Shown here one piece after another: positions 45,454-57,585 of a stretch of DNA of 64,000 bases. This DNA comes from Acheta domesticus (lineage: Eukaryota; Arthropoda; Insecta; Orthoptera; Gryllidae), in NCBI GenBank assembly GCA_031308135.1, contig JAHLJT010009436.1, positions 124,795,366 to 124,859,365 of the forward strand, given 5' to 3'. Within the stretch, counting starts at the first letter, position 1; every line of letters starts with the position of its first letter. The notes below the pieces were generated by a model that saw only the letters and a list, made by a program, of their open reading frames with translations, was not told the DNA's origin and ran no database searches. Position numbers and translations under genes: made by a program.

Positions 45454-48128
45454 ATGACACCTACTAATTACCAAAATATGAACCAACTCAATTGGAATGC
45501 CAATAGCATTATCAAAAAGAAACTATACCTAGCCCACCTACTTGCCGAATATTCTATTGAAATAGCCGTAATAACCGAAACCCACTTCCTTGCCGGCTCA
45601 AAATTTTCCGTTCCGGGCTTTTCTATATACCGTTCAGACAGACTTTCCAACAAAGGCTCAGGCGGTGTCGCCATCCTCATCAAAAAATCCATTAACCACT
45701 ATCCACTGCCCCCATTCATTACCCCAGGCCTAGAAAACGCAGCAATTGCTCTCCCCCAAAGTTCTGGCCCGCCCATAACGATAATCGCCATTTATAAACC
45801 AACCCAATATCCCGATTAATCCTTCACATCTAAAAACTGTTATTTGCAGCGACCACCTCTACCATTGCCATAGGTGACTGGAACTCCAAACTCCAATCGT
45901 GGGGCTGCCGCTCAACCACCCCAAGCGGAGCCCAGCTTCTGAACTTTTGCAACGCAAATAACATTTATATTGCTGCCCCTGTTGAGCCCACGCACTTCCC
46001 TTACAATCCCCGAATACCTCCCGACATTCTGGACATAATTCTGACCAAAAATATTCAAAACCGAATTTTCCAACAACCCATTCCCGAATCTAACTCCGAT
46101 CACTCACCTGTCCTCATTTCCTTTAAAGCTTCGCCGGTATTCACTCCCAAACCAACCAGATTATTCCACGGCCCCATCTCTTGGCCCATCTTCCAAGATT
46201 ACTTTATCACCCACCTCCCCTCGCCATGCTTTTTCAATAATTCAAGCGAAATTGATACAGCCATCAACCCCCTAACGTCAACCATTATAGTTGCGGCGTC
46301 TAATGCTTCATCGCTCCCTCACTCGCCCCCCAAACCTACCCAATCCCTCGTTCTCCCCACTCACATTTTCCACCTCATAAAAGCCAAACGCCGTGCCAGA
46401 AGGAACTGGCAGCTCCTAAGATTACCCTATCTAAAGACAATTCTGAACAACCTTACTCACAAAGTTCACGAAGCTATGACCTCTACCAGAAACGCCCAGT
46501 TCCAATTCTTCAACTCCAAACTAGCGCCTAATGCGCCTAACCTATGGAGAACAACTAGAATCCTAACCCACCCTTCCCCCATTATGCCTGCCCTATCCTC
46601 GAACTCAAACACTGCTGTTTCTGACCTAGAAAAAGCGAACCTTCTTGCCAACCATTTTGCCAACTCCTTTACTCCCCACCCATCCAACAACTCAGCATTT
46701 AACTCCAAAGTTAACGACTTTATCAGACTCCCCCTCATGCTAGCCCTAGAGCCCATCAAATATGTAAGTCCATCAAACATCGCCTCTATCCTCAAATCTC
46801 TCAAAAACAAAAAATCTTCCGGCCATGACCTCATTCCGAACCACATCCTAAAACATATTCCACGTACATCCATCGCATATCTAACGGCAATTTTCAATGG
46901 CTGTCTCCGTCTTAAGTACTTTCCAACAGCCTGGAAACACTCCATCATAATTCCGATTCTTAACCTAACAAACCTGCGCAAAACCCTGCAAGTTATCGCC
47001 CAATTAGCCTCCTCCCAACCCTCTCAAAAATATTCGAAAAGCTTATCCTCTCCAGACTGAACGACTTTGCTAATCAAACAAAAATCATCCCTCCAGCCCA
47101 ATTTGGATTCCGGCCACTCTGCTCAACATCCCATCAACTTCTTCGACTGGTAGAATCAATAGCCCTTGGATTTGAAAAGAAACAATACACCATTGCCATT
47201 TTCCTCGATTACTCTCAAGCTTTCGACAGAGACTGGCATGAAGGCCTTATAAACTACGCCTCCTTGGAACCCCCGACTACCTATTCAACATCATCAAAGA
47301 CATCCTTAACAACCGGTCATTTGCCGTCAAAGTTAACAACTCACTATCCCAACCTTTCACGATTCTTGCAGGAGTCCCCCAAGGCTCCCCACTATCCCCA
47401 ACGCTCTTCAATATATTCACCCACGACATCCTCAACCACCCCTCCACCGAAACAGCCCTCTACGCAGATGACACTGTGTTATTCACATCCTGTCATTCCA
47501 CCAAGACGCCTGTACTTCCCTCCAAGAAGCCCTAAACGAATTCTCCACTTGGTCAGAGAACTGGCAACTAAACCTAAATCCCGCTAAATGCATTGCCAAG
47601 ACCTTTACCCTTAGACACATCCCGCCAGCTTCCCCCTCTATATATCATCTGCACCCGTCAAATGGGCAGAGCGCAGCACATCTATCCCCAACCTGGGAGT
47701 CCTTCTCGACACCCGTCTAACCTGGAAAGCCCATGTACGTTCACGCCTAAACCTAGCATATTCCTCCCTTCGCCAACTCTATCCCCTTATTAATAGAAAG
47801 TCATCCCTTAACCTAAGAACCACGCTACATTTATATAAATCACTAGTACTCCCTGCAATCACGTACGCAGCCCCAATATGGGGGGGTGTAGCGCCCTCAA
47901 CAATAAAACGCATCCAAACCCTACAAAATAAAGTCCTCCGTACGACCTTAATTGCCCCATGGTACATCTCAAATGCCCAAATCCACAATGATCTAAAATT
48001 TCCTTCAGTCGCCCAGCACATTGCCCACCTCTTCCAAAGATTCTTTAACAAACTTCATAACCACCCTTTTCAACCGACATTCTCACTAGGAAAAACCACT
48101 CATCCGCACCTAAACCGCATACCATCAT
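45454..48128 (+). pseudogene. Jockey LINE ORF2 (APE-type endonuclease, reverse transcriptase), broken
   Basis: ATG at 45454, with LNWNANSI and VITETHF marking the endonuclease start, then a frame change near 45820-45850. GDWNSK and NSDHSPVLISF are later endonuclease blocks. The RT begins with SSGHDLIPNHIL (about 46815), then after a break near 47000 has QFGFRP, FLDYSQAFDR and, after a further break near 47260, GVPQGSPLSPTLFN and the catalytic YADD (47461-47472). More breaks follow to the C-terminal LGVLLDTRLTW...YAAPIWG region (47697-48128). At least four frameshifts, so no full protein is possible. Confidence 0.88.
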
Positions 48129-48376
48129 GATTTCCCAAAGATAAATTCCGCCCTCCATAAATCCAACTGTACCTCCATATCATAAGCCTGATATAACATA
48201 CATTTAATCAGCACCCAGCAATAGTTTCTAAAATACCCACTGCGATTTCCCATTGAGGAGCCCAGTGGGGTCATCCTCCTTCTTATTTATACTTTGTATT
48301 ATATTGTGCATATATTTTGTATTATACTAATCAGTTCTGTAAAGCAGCTAAGTACGCTGTACCAGAAAAAGATTCA

Positions 48377-49580
48377 ATTAAAAAAAAGTCGGTGGCTGTC
48401 GAGAGAGTGATTATTTCAATATTGTTATAGAACCATGATTTCCAATGTCATCTTCACACCTCCGGCATATAATGTCCTTGGGGCCGTGCTCCCCAAATGA
48501 ATAGCGTTCTGTCATCAATCATGGAATACTATAACTTGTTGATCGGTTGTCCTAACGACGCGTATTCTTTGGCTCTAATCGTCCTATACGCTTGCAATTA
48601 CATCCTAACTATAACTCTTGGCTCTAGTTTTTCTTGTTCAAAACACAAGCGGGGTTTTCTGGCTTATCACAATATTTGTACGTGAAACTCATCACATTCT
48701 CATTCAGTTACATTGTTATATAGAAGACATAAGTTTCAGGATATATAAGGTATATGGCGCGCGGTTTAAAACATGTTTGAAATCATGGATATAATTATTT
48801 ATGTTGCACCATTTAAAATTTTGTAAATAATCATAATAGGTAGAAATTATGTAAAAGCGATTATCTCAAAACTTCATCGTACTGACATATAATCCTCACC
48901 TTATCCTCAACAAATATCTACATCCGTAGATTGACTGACGGGGTATTGTCTTCAGTGGACGGACCGACGAAGGCAAGAGGCGATCCTGTTCCCCGGACAC
49001 CCCCTTGCAACAGCATCCTCCATCTCTATCGCCAGTGCTGCAGCCTGTGTCAACGCCGGAGGCAGGAGATCGGCGCCCGCAATAATTGCCGCCCCTAAGG
49101 AGATTTGTTCAAGAGGGGGTGGGGATGGGACGGGATTATCGGAGTCGAGAGGGGGAAGCATTCCGGGAGGGTGCGGGGCATAACCTAGTGCCGGGAGACA
49201 TGGTGGCGCGGGACCGAATAGAGCGAGATGAGACAGGATTGGTATTCGTGTGGTCGGGCGACTGTGAAGCGGGACGGAGCCAAACATACAAGTATAAGAC
49301 CTACACTGTCAAACATTTCTTTAAGTCTAATGTAGATTAATGTATTGCACATGAAACTTAATGTAAACTTGTACATAAAAAGAGCTTGATATATTTGTAC
49401 ATTGAATTTAAAGCATAAGTTAAAATCAGTGTAGATTTTTTATGTAGAGATTCTCTCGTTTCCCCTGCCTCTCATAATTCATATCGTGTATTCATAATCA
49501 CCAGTGCATCACGATCATTGATTCCTTCCTTGATATGACCATAAAGCTTTGACTCTTGTATCCTAATGTACATATGTGCA
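48377..49580. other. Unannotated sequence
   Basis: A GC-richer patch at 48950-49270 is open on the minus strand for 111 codons (Pro/Leu/Ala-rich), with no motif recognised. The rest is AT-rich. Confidence 0.4.
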
Positions 49581-49639
49581 TTAAATTTCATGTGCGTTCA
49601 TGATAATTACTTTTATATAATTTACACCAAAGTAATGCG

Positions 49640-50280
49640 AAAAATGTCTGACAGCACATTTTAGGCGTTGGTATGGCGCACAGGCGGAGCGGCTGGACAC
49701 GAGGCGTACAGGGGAGAGGTTTGGCGGGGAGAGGATTGACGGAACACAGCTTGATTGGCGTGACGGATTTTGCATGGTGTTGTGGAAGAAGACGGCCGAG
49801 GTGAGGAGGAAGGAGAGAGGCAGGGACGGAAATGTCAGAACAGGCAAAAGAGGGACGAAGAGAGATGACGGGGGGCGTGGCGAGGTAAGACGAATCGAGA
49901 CAGGCAGGATAGAGGAAAGATAGAAATGGCCTAAAAGGAGGGGAGTGGTATGGAATGGGTAGATCGCAAACGATCGGAAAGAGCCTGATAATGAGCGAGG
50001 GCATGGAAGTGGGCAAGAGAGTGGGTACTGAATTGAACGTGAGCGTGTGGGTGGACGCAGGCGTGAGCGTGAGCATGGACGCGGGCGTGGGAAGGATCCT
50101 GCGTCGCGCCTGAGGGCTCCGCCCGGGACACCGCCTGAGCTCCATCGGGAAGCCGCCGTCGCCACCGTCGCCGCCTCCGGCTCCGCCTTCGCCTTCGCCT
50201 TCGCCTCTGCAGCCGCCTGCCGTGCTCGCTGGGTCGAACCTGCCACCGAGCCGCTCGCTCTGCCCCCTGGGAGTTAAGCT
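49640..50280. other. G-rich low-complexity DNA with CpG-dense islet 11
   Basis: A G/A-rich plus strand leads to (GTGAGC)n-like units (50037-50095) and a (CGCCTC/CGCCTTC)n array at 50156-50215. Two long overlapping minus-strand frames (221 and 185 codons) come from this simple composition; one encodes an Ala-Lys repeat and Arg-Pro-rich stretches, so neither is credible as a gene. Confidence 0.55.
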
Positions 50281-50785
50281 GCATGAAATTGAGGTTGCAA
50301 AGCGAGTCTTTTACCGTCTGCGACAGCCGCGCCGTTGACGTCACAGTCTCAGATTTGGGATATCGAGTTCGATGTGTATCGGGTTCGATGGCTGGTGGCG
50401 GCTTCTGAAATTTGCCTATTTGATCTGTCTTACTCGCTTTCCGTCCTCATTCTTTTTTCTTCGTTCTCATTTGTAATTCTTCTTCGTGGATTTTTCTTTT
50501 CCCTCTTTCAGAGATCATCCTTTGATTTCCACTTAAATGTCTATCCTTCTCGCGTTTCCTTCTCCCGTTTCTTATTCTTTGAATTTTCTGTTTATTCCGT
50601 ACCATTTATTACAGTATTTGATACTCCAGTTCCCTGTCTTAATTTCTTTTTTTCTTTTTTTTGTCTAAGAAAAACTTGCTTTTTGGATGCATACTATCGA
50701 GTAAACCTAGATAAATAAAAAGGATATATTTCATTGAAGCAAAATTGTAGGAGGTATTCTGTATTATCATAATAACAGATAACCT

Positions 50786-51045
50786 TAAAGAATCTGACCT
50801 GGGTAGCTGAAATCGACAAGAGTCGCTGGTTCGAATCTAGTTCCTGGCATGGATGTTTGCTTAGGCGTTCTAGCATAGTGGGGCTTCACCATCCATCATA
50901 TATCAACTTTCAACCCAACTGCTTCCTTCACTTTCCGACCTAGTTGCTGCCTGACGTGCCGTGAAGCAATGGGTTCAAATCCCGTGTAAGGATGTATGTT
51001 GTACGGTAGCGTGGTTAGACCCATCCACTAAATATCAAGCACTAA
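50786..51045 (+). mobile_element. Tandem pair of tRNA-related SINE units
   Basis: Two B boxes about 143 bp apart: GGTTCGAATCTAG (50828-50840) and GGGTTCAAATCCC (50971-50983). Each is followed by a related tail: GCATGGATGTTTGC...ACCATCCATCATATATCAA and GTAAGGATGTATGTTG...ACCCATCCACTAAATATCAA. Looks like a dimeric or tandemly inserted SINE. Confidence 0.6.
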
Positions 51046-51650
51046 AACAACTTTCTACCAATACCAAACTTGGATACTATCTCCGAAGACGGTAATCCGT
51101 CGCCGAAATGGGCTAGGGGCTACTTTTGTATAAATCCATTCTGAGTTACAAGATACAGAGACAGTTATCTCGACGATCAGATCAGGACACGCACAACTAA
51201 CATAATATGTTGACAAAATTTCACAACAGCTACGAGTATCTTGTAACACAAGTTCATCGCACAATAATTTTATTATTTAAGGCAATAGAGACTAATTTAC
51301 TTAGGAAAAGGTGTGTTCCAAACTATACTATATTCGTCAAGTTTTTAAGAGGTCATTCGGTTTTTAAAATAATTATTTTATTAATTAAATTTAATTGTTT
51401 TACAGAATGCTGTAATACCTGCAAAATTGAAATGTACAATGTTAATGTAATCTTTCTATATTAGTTTACGCTACCAAACACTCATGGCCAAGCTGTTAAT
51501 CCGACTAAAAGTAAAATTAAATAAAAAATCTAATTATTGTGTGATAGGCAGTCTTTAATTCCTAAAACCTATTTTTTTATATTGGAATTATAATATTTAG
51601 CTATATGTAATTATTATAACTCTGTCAGTCGATTCCAAATTATTCCGGCT
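51046..51650. other. AT-rich unannotated sequence
   Basis: Nothing recognised. Confidence 0.35.
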
Positions 51651-51654
51651 AACG

Positions 51655-52055
51655 CTGCCTGACATAGCGGCCGACTGCTTTGATCGGTACTTTTCTGTGG
51701 GGTCTCCGATCAACACCAGGCGGATGCCGGAGCAGTAACAAACAGTTAACAAACAGACCGCGCGCAACCTTTCTTTCCTCTTCCTTGTTCTCTCCCCCTT
51801 ACACACACACAAACACACACACACCTAAATGCACGACACTACCACACATGTCGGGAGCTTGAAGCTTGTCCGCGCTGAGGCGGTACCACGTTGGTGGGAA
51901 ATACTTGCATGGGGGAAAACTTCGCTAGCCGACGAATATGTCGGCGCGAATCTAACCATCCAATAGGGGAATAAAACTGCCATCTCCCGTGATAACATCA
52001 TGCACTACACTTACGAGCAAAGTGTCCACAGCAGTTGATGCTCCCGGAAACAAAA
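51655..52055 (+). mobile_element. SINE-A copy 4
   Basis: ATAGCGGCCGACTGCTTTGA, GGTCTCCGATCAACACCAGG, CGGATGCCGGAGCAGTAACA, a CA-repeat, ACACATGTCGGGAGCTTGAA, AGCCGACGAATATGTCGGCG and TGATGCTCCCGGAA in family order. An (AC)n expansion lies at 51801-51825. Confidence 0.8.
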
Positions 52056-53280
52056 TCAGAGTACCGCCGATGGTATCACACCTGTGATGTGTCAGCGCTA
52101 TGTGTTGTGGGCGGCGGCGGCGGAGTGCCCTGATACAAAGCGAGGGAAAGCATGCGAGGCGCCGTGCGGAGTTCTAAGCGACCGACGAGTTAATTCGGAG
52201 GGATCCGTCCGTCCGGAATGCTCTCAGCACGCTCATTAACATAATGTAACCTCGAAACGGCGATTAGCATAAAGTTGCCTCCAGAGCCGATAGTCCTCTT
52301 ATTGCCCAATGTTCTTCTTCGTTTGATGCACCCTTCCTCGTTGGACATGGAACTTCCTTGACCGCCTATTGTGAATGTGAAAGTGTTTGGACCGGCGACG
52401 GACCAGTGCTTTATAAAGGTCATAAGCCAGCATTTTCCTCATTCGAGAATGACTGTGATTGCGTCCTTTGTAATGTCTTATAAAATGTCTTATAACCGGA
52501 CCTACGAGTACAAATAGTCTTTCCGCAATCTTGTCTCTTAACGGCATCCTCTCTTCTTCTCTCTTAACCGTGTCTCATACAACTTGTTAATAAATCTGTA
52601 TGAAGATACTTGTGATACATTTAATTTTTAATAATGTATTATTATACAATATATTACTAATAACGTAGTGTTACATAATGTATTATTAAAATATTTACAT
52701 TTTATGATGGTACAATATGATTATGATATGTGATAAGTGATTGGGTTATAAGGTGAGTTATATCTCTGAGTGTCCTTAATTGTTTTCTGGAATATAGAAA
52801 GGAACTTGGTTGTTCATTTTCGTGGTGATGGTATTTTGCAATGATATAATTTTCATGATTTAATCAAAGTCATCATTTCCTATGTAACTTGGAATTTTAA
52901 AAGCGCCTAGTTACATGATTTTGACATTCGCAAAATGTATTTCAAAATTTAGCATGCCGAAATTTTTTCAGGTATCTGTTATTTTTAAAAAGTATTGCCT
53001 GGAGAAACTAATCGCGACAGATGACGCAAATCGAATGATGTCTTCGGATAGAAGAAGAACCATTACCACCTCCAGCCTTCGGGGAACTCCAACCGAGCGA
53101 ATGACAGATTGCAAACAGCTTAGGGTCAGGGGTAAAGGTATTCCGTGCCTGTATTTCGCTCCATCGTGTTCTGGGAGACAGCACACAACTCTCGGCTGGC
53201 GGATGTTTCGCCTTCGCTCTATCGCGTGGTTGCCTCCGCCGGTGAAGCGCTCGCCTGCCCGTTATTACTCCAGGGACCTA
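52056..53280. other. Unannotated sequence
   Basis: Mixed composition. An 82-codon minus-strand frame at 52299-52547 is rich in Arg, His and Lys. It resembles no family I can name, has no supporting neighbour, and is not called as a gene. Confidence 0.4.
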
Positions 53281-53284
53281 ACTA

Positions 53285-53720
53285 ACTGTGTCCGCGGCGC
53301 GCACGGCAGCTCCGCCGCCTCCGCCGCCGCACCACCCTTTCTCTCCGCGCGGCCCTCGGCCTCCTGGAGAGCGGAGGCGGCGCGGGGTTCTTCGCCGAGA
53401 TAAGGGAAGCGGAAAGGCCCCGTTAGCTGGGTACACACGCCCGCTGGCGCTGCCAACTTCGCGCTCGCCGACGCCCACTACGCCACCGCCGCGCCGCGCC
53501 GTCACCTAGCCTCCGAGATCACCGTCCCAAACGTCAGCGTCGCTGTCGCCGCCAACTTCACCGCCACCGCCCCAAATGCCGCCGGCATCTTCCATCAGCG
53601 CGGCCTTCCCTAACGCCAACGCTGGGTCACCACCTACGACGACGCCCACGTCAGCGCCAATGTGTCCTCCACTTCCACCATTGCTACTGCTACTGCCGCT
53701 ACCCCTCCATCCTTACTTCC
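53285..53720. other. CpG-dense islet 12 with GCC-rich simple sequence
   Basis: Rich in GCCGCC and ACCGCC triplets that continue into a degenerate C/A-rich array, then directly into SINE-A copy 5. Confidence 0.55.
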
Positions 53721-53739
53721 ATCCCTACCACCAGCCACC

Positions 53740-54185
53740 GATTGAGTTTATCATATACGGCACTGACGCTCTCTCTGCAGCGACTCTGACCGGGAGGTCC
53801 TAGGGTTTGAGATTTTTTTGTCTGAATGTTACTCTGAATGTGACTTTTTCGGGGCTTCTCTTAATACTAGGCGAGAGTCAAAGCAGTAGCCTTACAAATT
53901 GGACAGGGATCGCGCACGATCTTTCCTTCCTCTTCCCCGTCCTCTCCTTACGCCTTACCACGTACACTTAAACGTAACATGCACTACACTACCAAACATG
54001 TCGAAAGACCAGATGGGAGGTTGGAGACCAGCTGGTTAGTCCAATCTGGGACTCAGCCTCGCTGGAGGAGGTATGAAGAGAGGGAATTCACCCGCAAACT
54101 GACTGGTAGGTTTGTGTCGAATCTTATCATCCAGCGAGGGAGGAGTACCACCAACTTTTAATACATTCACCACGCCAAAGGAACT
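53740..54185 (+). mobile_element. SINE-A copy 5
   Basis: Head ACCGGGAGGTCCTAGGGTTT (B-box region, 53789-53808), then CAATTT...ACAAATTGGACAGGGATCGC, CGCACGATCTTTCCTTCC, ACACTACCAAACATGTCG and CCAGCGAGGGAGGAGTACCA in family order. The central part is more diverged. Confidence 0.7.
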
Positions 54186-54545
54186 TATGACCTTGGTATT
54201 TGACGTAGTCAGAAAAATCAATCTATCGATCAACCAACCCTGATCCACATCTCCAGCAATATCGCCATCACAACGTCGTCGCGGCCCAACAAACCCTGCT
54301 GCTTCCGTGCTGGCGAAACCGCTACTTCTCCTGATATAACCTCTCCTGTGCACCCACCGCTTTATTAAACGTATATATTATCTCCATTAACATCTACTAG
54401 GAGAGGAGGTGTCTTAAGGCATCGACTGACAGGGATGCCAACAGTGTTCATGTAAAAGGGAGGGCACTCTATAAAGAAAAAAAATCAACTCATTTCTTTT
54501 AAAAACAATTAATTTAGACTAACATCAGCTCTATTTCTTTCTTCT
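54186..54545. other. Unannotated spacer
   Basis: No recognised feature. Confidence 0.3.
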
Positions 54546-54547
54546 CT

Positions 54548-54730
54548 GCATTTGGGGGAGATAACTGATTGTGGAAAACCGCCAGCCGAGATAGGTTGGC
54601 GCCGGATATCACCATACTGCGGGGAAGGATCACCCCATCTTCAGAACAAAACATGTGCTACACTTACGGGACTAATGACCTTAGCTATTGACGCGCCAGG
54701 AATCACTAGTAATCAACAATCAATCATTGC
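54548..54730 (+). mobile_element. SINE-A copy 6, 3' part only
   Basis: Starts GGGGGAGATAACTGATTGTG and carries CAGCCGAGATAGGTTGGCGC, GGAAGGATCACCCCATCTTC, TACACTTACGGGACTAATGA and the tail GACGCGCCAGGAATCACTAG. 5'-truncated relative to copy 2. Confidence 0.75.
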
Positions 54731-57585
54731 CTTAACGTCTCATTTCAAAGCAAGGGGTGGTTCGTTCCTCAACCCTCACATATTTCGCTTTCAAATCATT
54801 GGTGTCACAGCAATGTATCACACCACAACGCCATCCCCTTCTTTAATCCTTACAACTCTCTTAACATCGGTACCTGAATCATCGATTTAATTGCGCCACT
54901 GATCTTCTAGCCTAGTTCCTGTCGTAGCTACTTAAGATCACAGTTCTTTCATTGATCGACGTCAGATGTACCGAAGCATTCACATCATTCAAAATATTTT
55001 CTCAATTTCCTGTAGTATTAAACTACGGAAACCTTTAATTCTTTCTTCTTCTCGACACACGCAAGTCGGTGAATTTGTCTGCCCTAAGCTACGAATAACA
55101 GGTTGTCTTTCTCCTCCAGGCATTTTCTGCCGTACGTCATTGAGATACGCGCGTGCACAGATGTTTCCCGTTTCACTTTTTCTTCTTCTTTTTTTGTGTC
55201 CGCAACTGAACGTGTGAAAAGTCGTTTAATTTCTTTTCCGCTTTCTTGATGTGCACATACTCACTCATCATGCACGTTTCAGCCATGCAGGAAAAGTAAT
55301 GCAGTAGTGATACAAGCAGTGCTCACTTAATTATAGCCTTGTGTTTGCTCAGTGTCTTAAGTATGTTTCCAGACTCGTCCTTATCCAAATGACTCTGCTA
55401 TCTGCAGTCATGCTTGCAACTCCATATACTGTTTCCCGCCGCGAACGCTTCATCCGAGGCCGGCACTTCGTGGCCTTATCCTCGCCCTCACAGTGGCTGT
55501 TAATCCCCTGGACGGTGGGCAACGTTGTGTGCGCTTGAACAATCTACCCCCAACGCGATTAGAACTTACGATGTCGAAGTACAAATGATGCTTGAACTGG
55601 GAGATGTAGTTATTAAACTGAAGTACGAAAGATGAGTAATAATGTACGCAAATGTACGTACATGAACAGAACATTAATGTCATTAGCTGGACTCCTAATT
55701 TGAGTTTCAAAAGCATATTTTAAGAACGGAGTGAAACATGAGAATAATTCGATACAGTGTATGAAAATATCTAGAATAACTTTGTATTTTGATGGTTGAT
55801 AGGAACGTTTTTATTGCTTTGATTCAGATGAATGGAAAGAATAATAATTTTTACCTACGAGGTAAAAGTAATAGTTTCCCTAATACAATTGAAATGTGTT
55901 TCGTGCATTATTTTTTTTCCATCTTCTCTCGGTAGGCAACTTAAAATGGAAACGACCATATGTTAATTATATTGCAGAATGGCACAAAACTAATAGAATG
56001 CATCCTAAGTAAAATAAAATTAACTTCCTTTAAAAATTAACGCGGACTACTATACATATGTGGATAATAAATTATGTTTATGTAATTCCAAATTTAGGGC
56101 CGAATTTATCGAAAGTTTGTCAATATACTCACGAGACATAGCTTTTAAACCAAGCATTGACGTATTAAATTAACTTTAATCGATTTTTAAGGAAAATGGC
56201 AAGCGAAAATCGCGTGTACTCTAATTATATTTTGCATGTATTTACTTATCTTATGGTATTACTTTAATATCGTCAAGTGATGATTTTGATTAAATTCTGT
56301 TACTATTCGACACTTGAGCAAATCATTCATTTTTTGCTGAAGTCCATGGCGTGATAACTGGAAATGCAAATAGTGGAGACCTACATGAAATAAAGTCGTC
56401 CGTTGATTCTCCGCCAATTGCTCTAGACCAATAAAATTATTCTATCGATAGATTCAGATAGAACCGAGAACGTAGGAACAAGCAATTGTCCACAGATAAA
56501 TCTGATTTTATGTTCCGCGAAACTGTGCTAATAAGGAATCAGAGTGAGTAGGTAATAAATGATGAAAGATAATTTAGAAAATGGCAATAAGTAAATTAAT
56601 TGTTTCAGTATCACTATAGATGCTCCATTCAGAAACCGGTCTTGAAAACAGGACTTATCTCTCCAGGTGCAGGCGAACAACATGTATCTTTCTTCCTCTC
56701 TCTCTTTCTCTGTGTGTCTGTCCGTCCGTATCTCTTTCTTAGTACATCTCCTTATCTGTATCTCTTCCTGTATCTATGTATCATTGTATCCCTAGAAACA
56801 TCATTGTTTTCTATCATTACGCCATGAAGGCAAGTTCGCCACGAATTCATTGTTGTGTTGAATAAGTTGTTTCACTTTTTAAAACAGAATTATAATGGTA
56901 TTTTGGAACAATATTAGAAAATAACTTAAGCATGCCGTCTTTTTTTCTCTCTCAGAAATAAAGAGATTTTAGAATTGACCGCTTGCTTCATTTGTAGATT
57001 CTATTTCTCATTTGATACATCGTTATTATTTTTAATACAGCAATGTTACAGCAATACAGCAAATGTTAAATAAATTAAATTAAATTTACCTTTACGTCAA
57101 CCTAGGCCCGCATACACGCACATACCCTTCGCGTAATATTGCGCGCCGCGGACCGCTTTGATGTTGCAGCACCAAGGACGTTATCATAAGCGGCAACGTC
57201 ACAAAGTCATATCCGCCCTCAAGGGTAAAAAGGAAGAGTTAGAATTTGTGTTAGTTTCTCTAGGTTGGTGAGTTCCAGGAATATTGTGGTATTAATTACT
57301 CATTAATAAATTGCACTTTCGACAATGTGCAAATGTCAAGAATGCCGGACGCATGGCGCCACCACGTGAAACGAGAGGGGACGTTGCCCTGCGCAAACCG
57401 ATGGATATAGTGACGGCATTGCTTCCAGTCAAACTTTTAACGCATACGCAGTGAGAGGGTACTTTTCTATCTGGTTTGGCCGCAATATTTGATACATCAC
57501 GAACGATGATTTAAAGGGTCTCTACAGATAGGTCAGCGTTTTTCGAAAATTTCCAATTTTATAGTTCCCTCGTGTGGGTAATATC
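54731..57585. other. Long AT-rich unannotated stretch
   Basis: No recognised gene, repeat or terminal repeats on either strand over about 2.8 kb. Short tracts only, such as a TCTC-rich patch near 56690-56760. Confidence 0.4.

Larger units (their letters stand above)
43915..48376 (+). mobile_element. Jockey-clade LINE, nearly full length, inactive
   Basis: About 4.4 kb with the two-ORF layout of Jockey elements: a zinc-knuckle ORF1, an ORF2 with endonuclease and reverse transcriptase, a short 3' untranslated region and a terminal A-rich tail (GATTCAATTAAAAAAAA, 48369-48376 region). The coding strand is rich in C and poor in G, unlike its surroundings. The 5' limit is approximate, placed upstream of the ORF1 start where composition changes. 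A target-site duplication was looked for around the A tail and not found. Confidence 0.88.

Noticed and set aside
46466..46981. 171-codon minus-strand open frame
   Set aside because: Exact antisense of the LINE ORF2, which carries recognisable endonuclease and RT blocks on the plus strand.
49581..50246. 221-codon minus-strand open frame
   Set aside because: Built from simple G/A-rich and (CGCCTC)n-type DNA. A 185-codon frame overlaps it in another phase, and the peptide is Arg/Pro/Ser and Ala-Lys repeats with no domain.
52299..52547. 82-codon basic minus-strand frame (Arg/His/Lys-rich)
   Set aside because: Considered as a possible small basic protein or zinc-finger piece, but there is no Cys pattern, homologue or adjacent coding sequence I can name.
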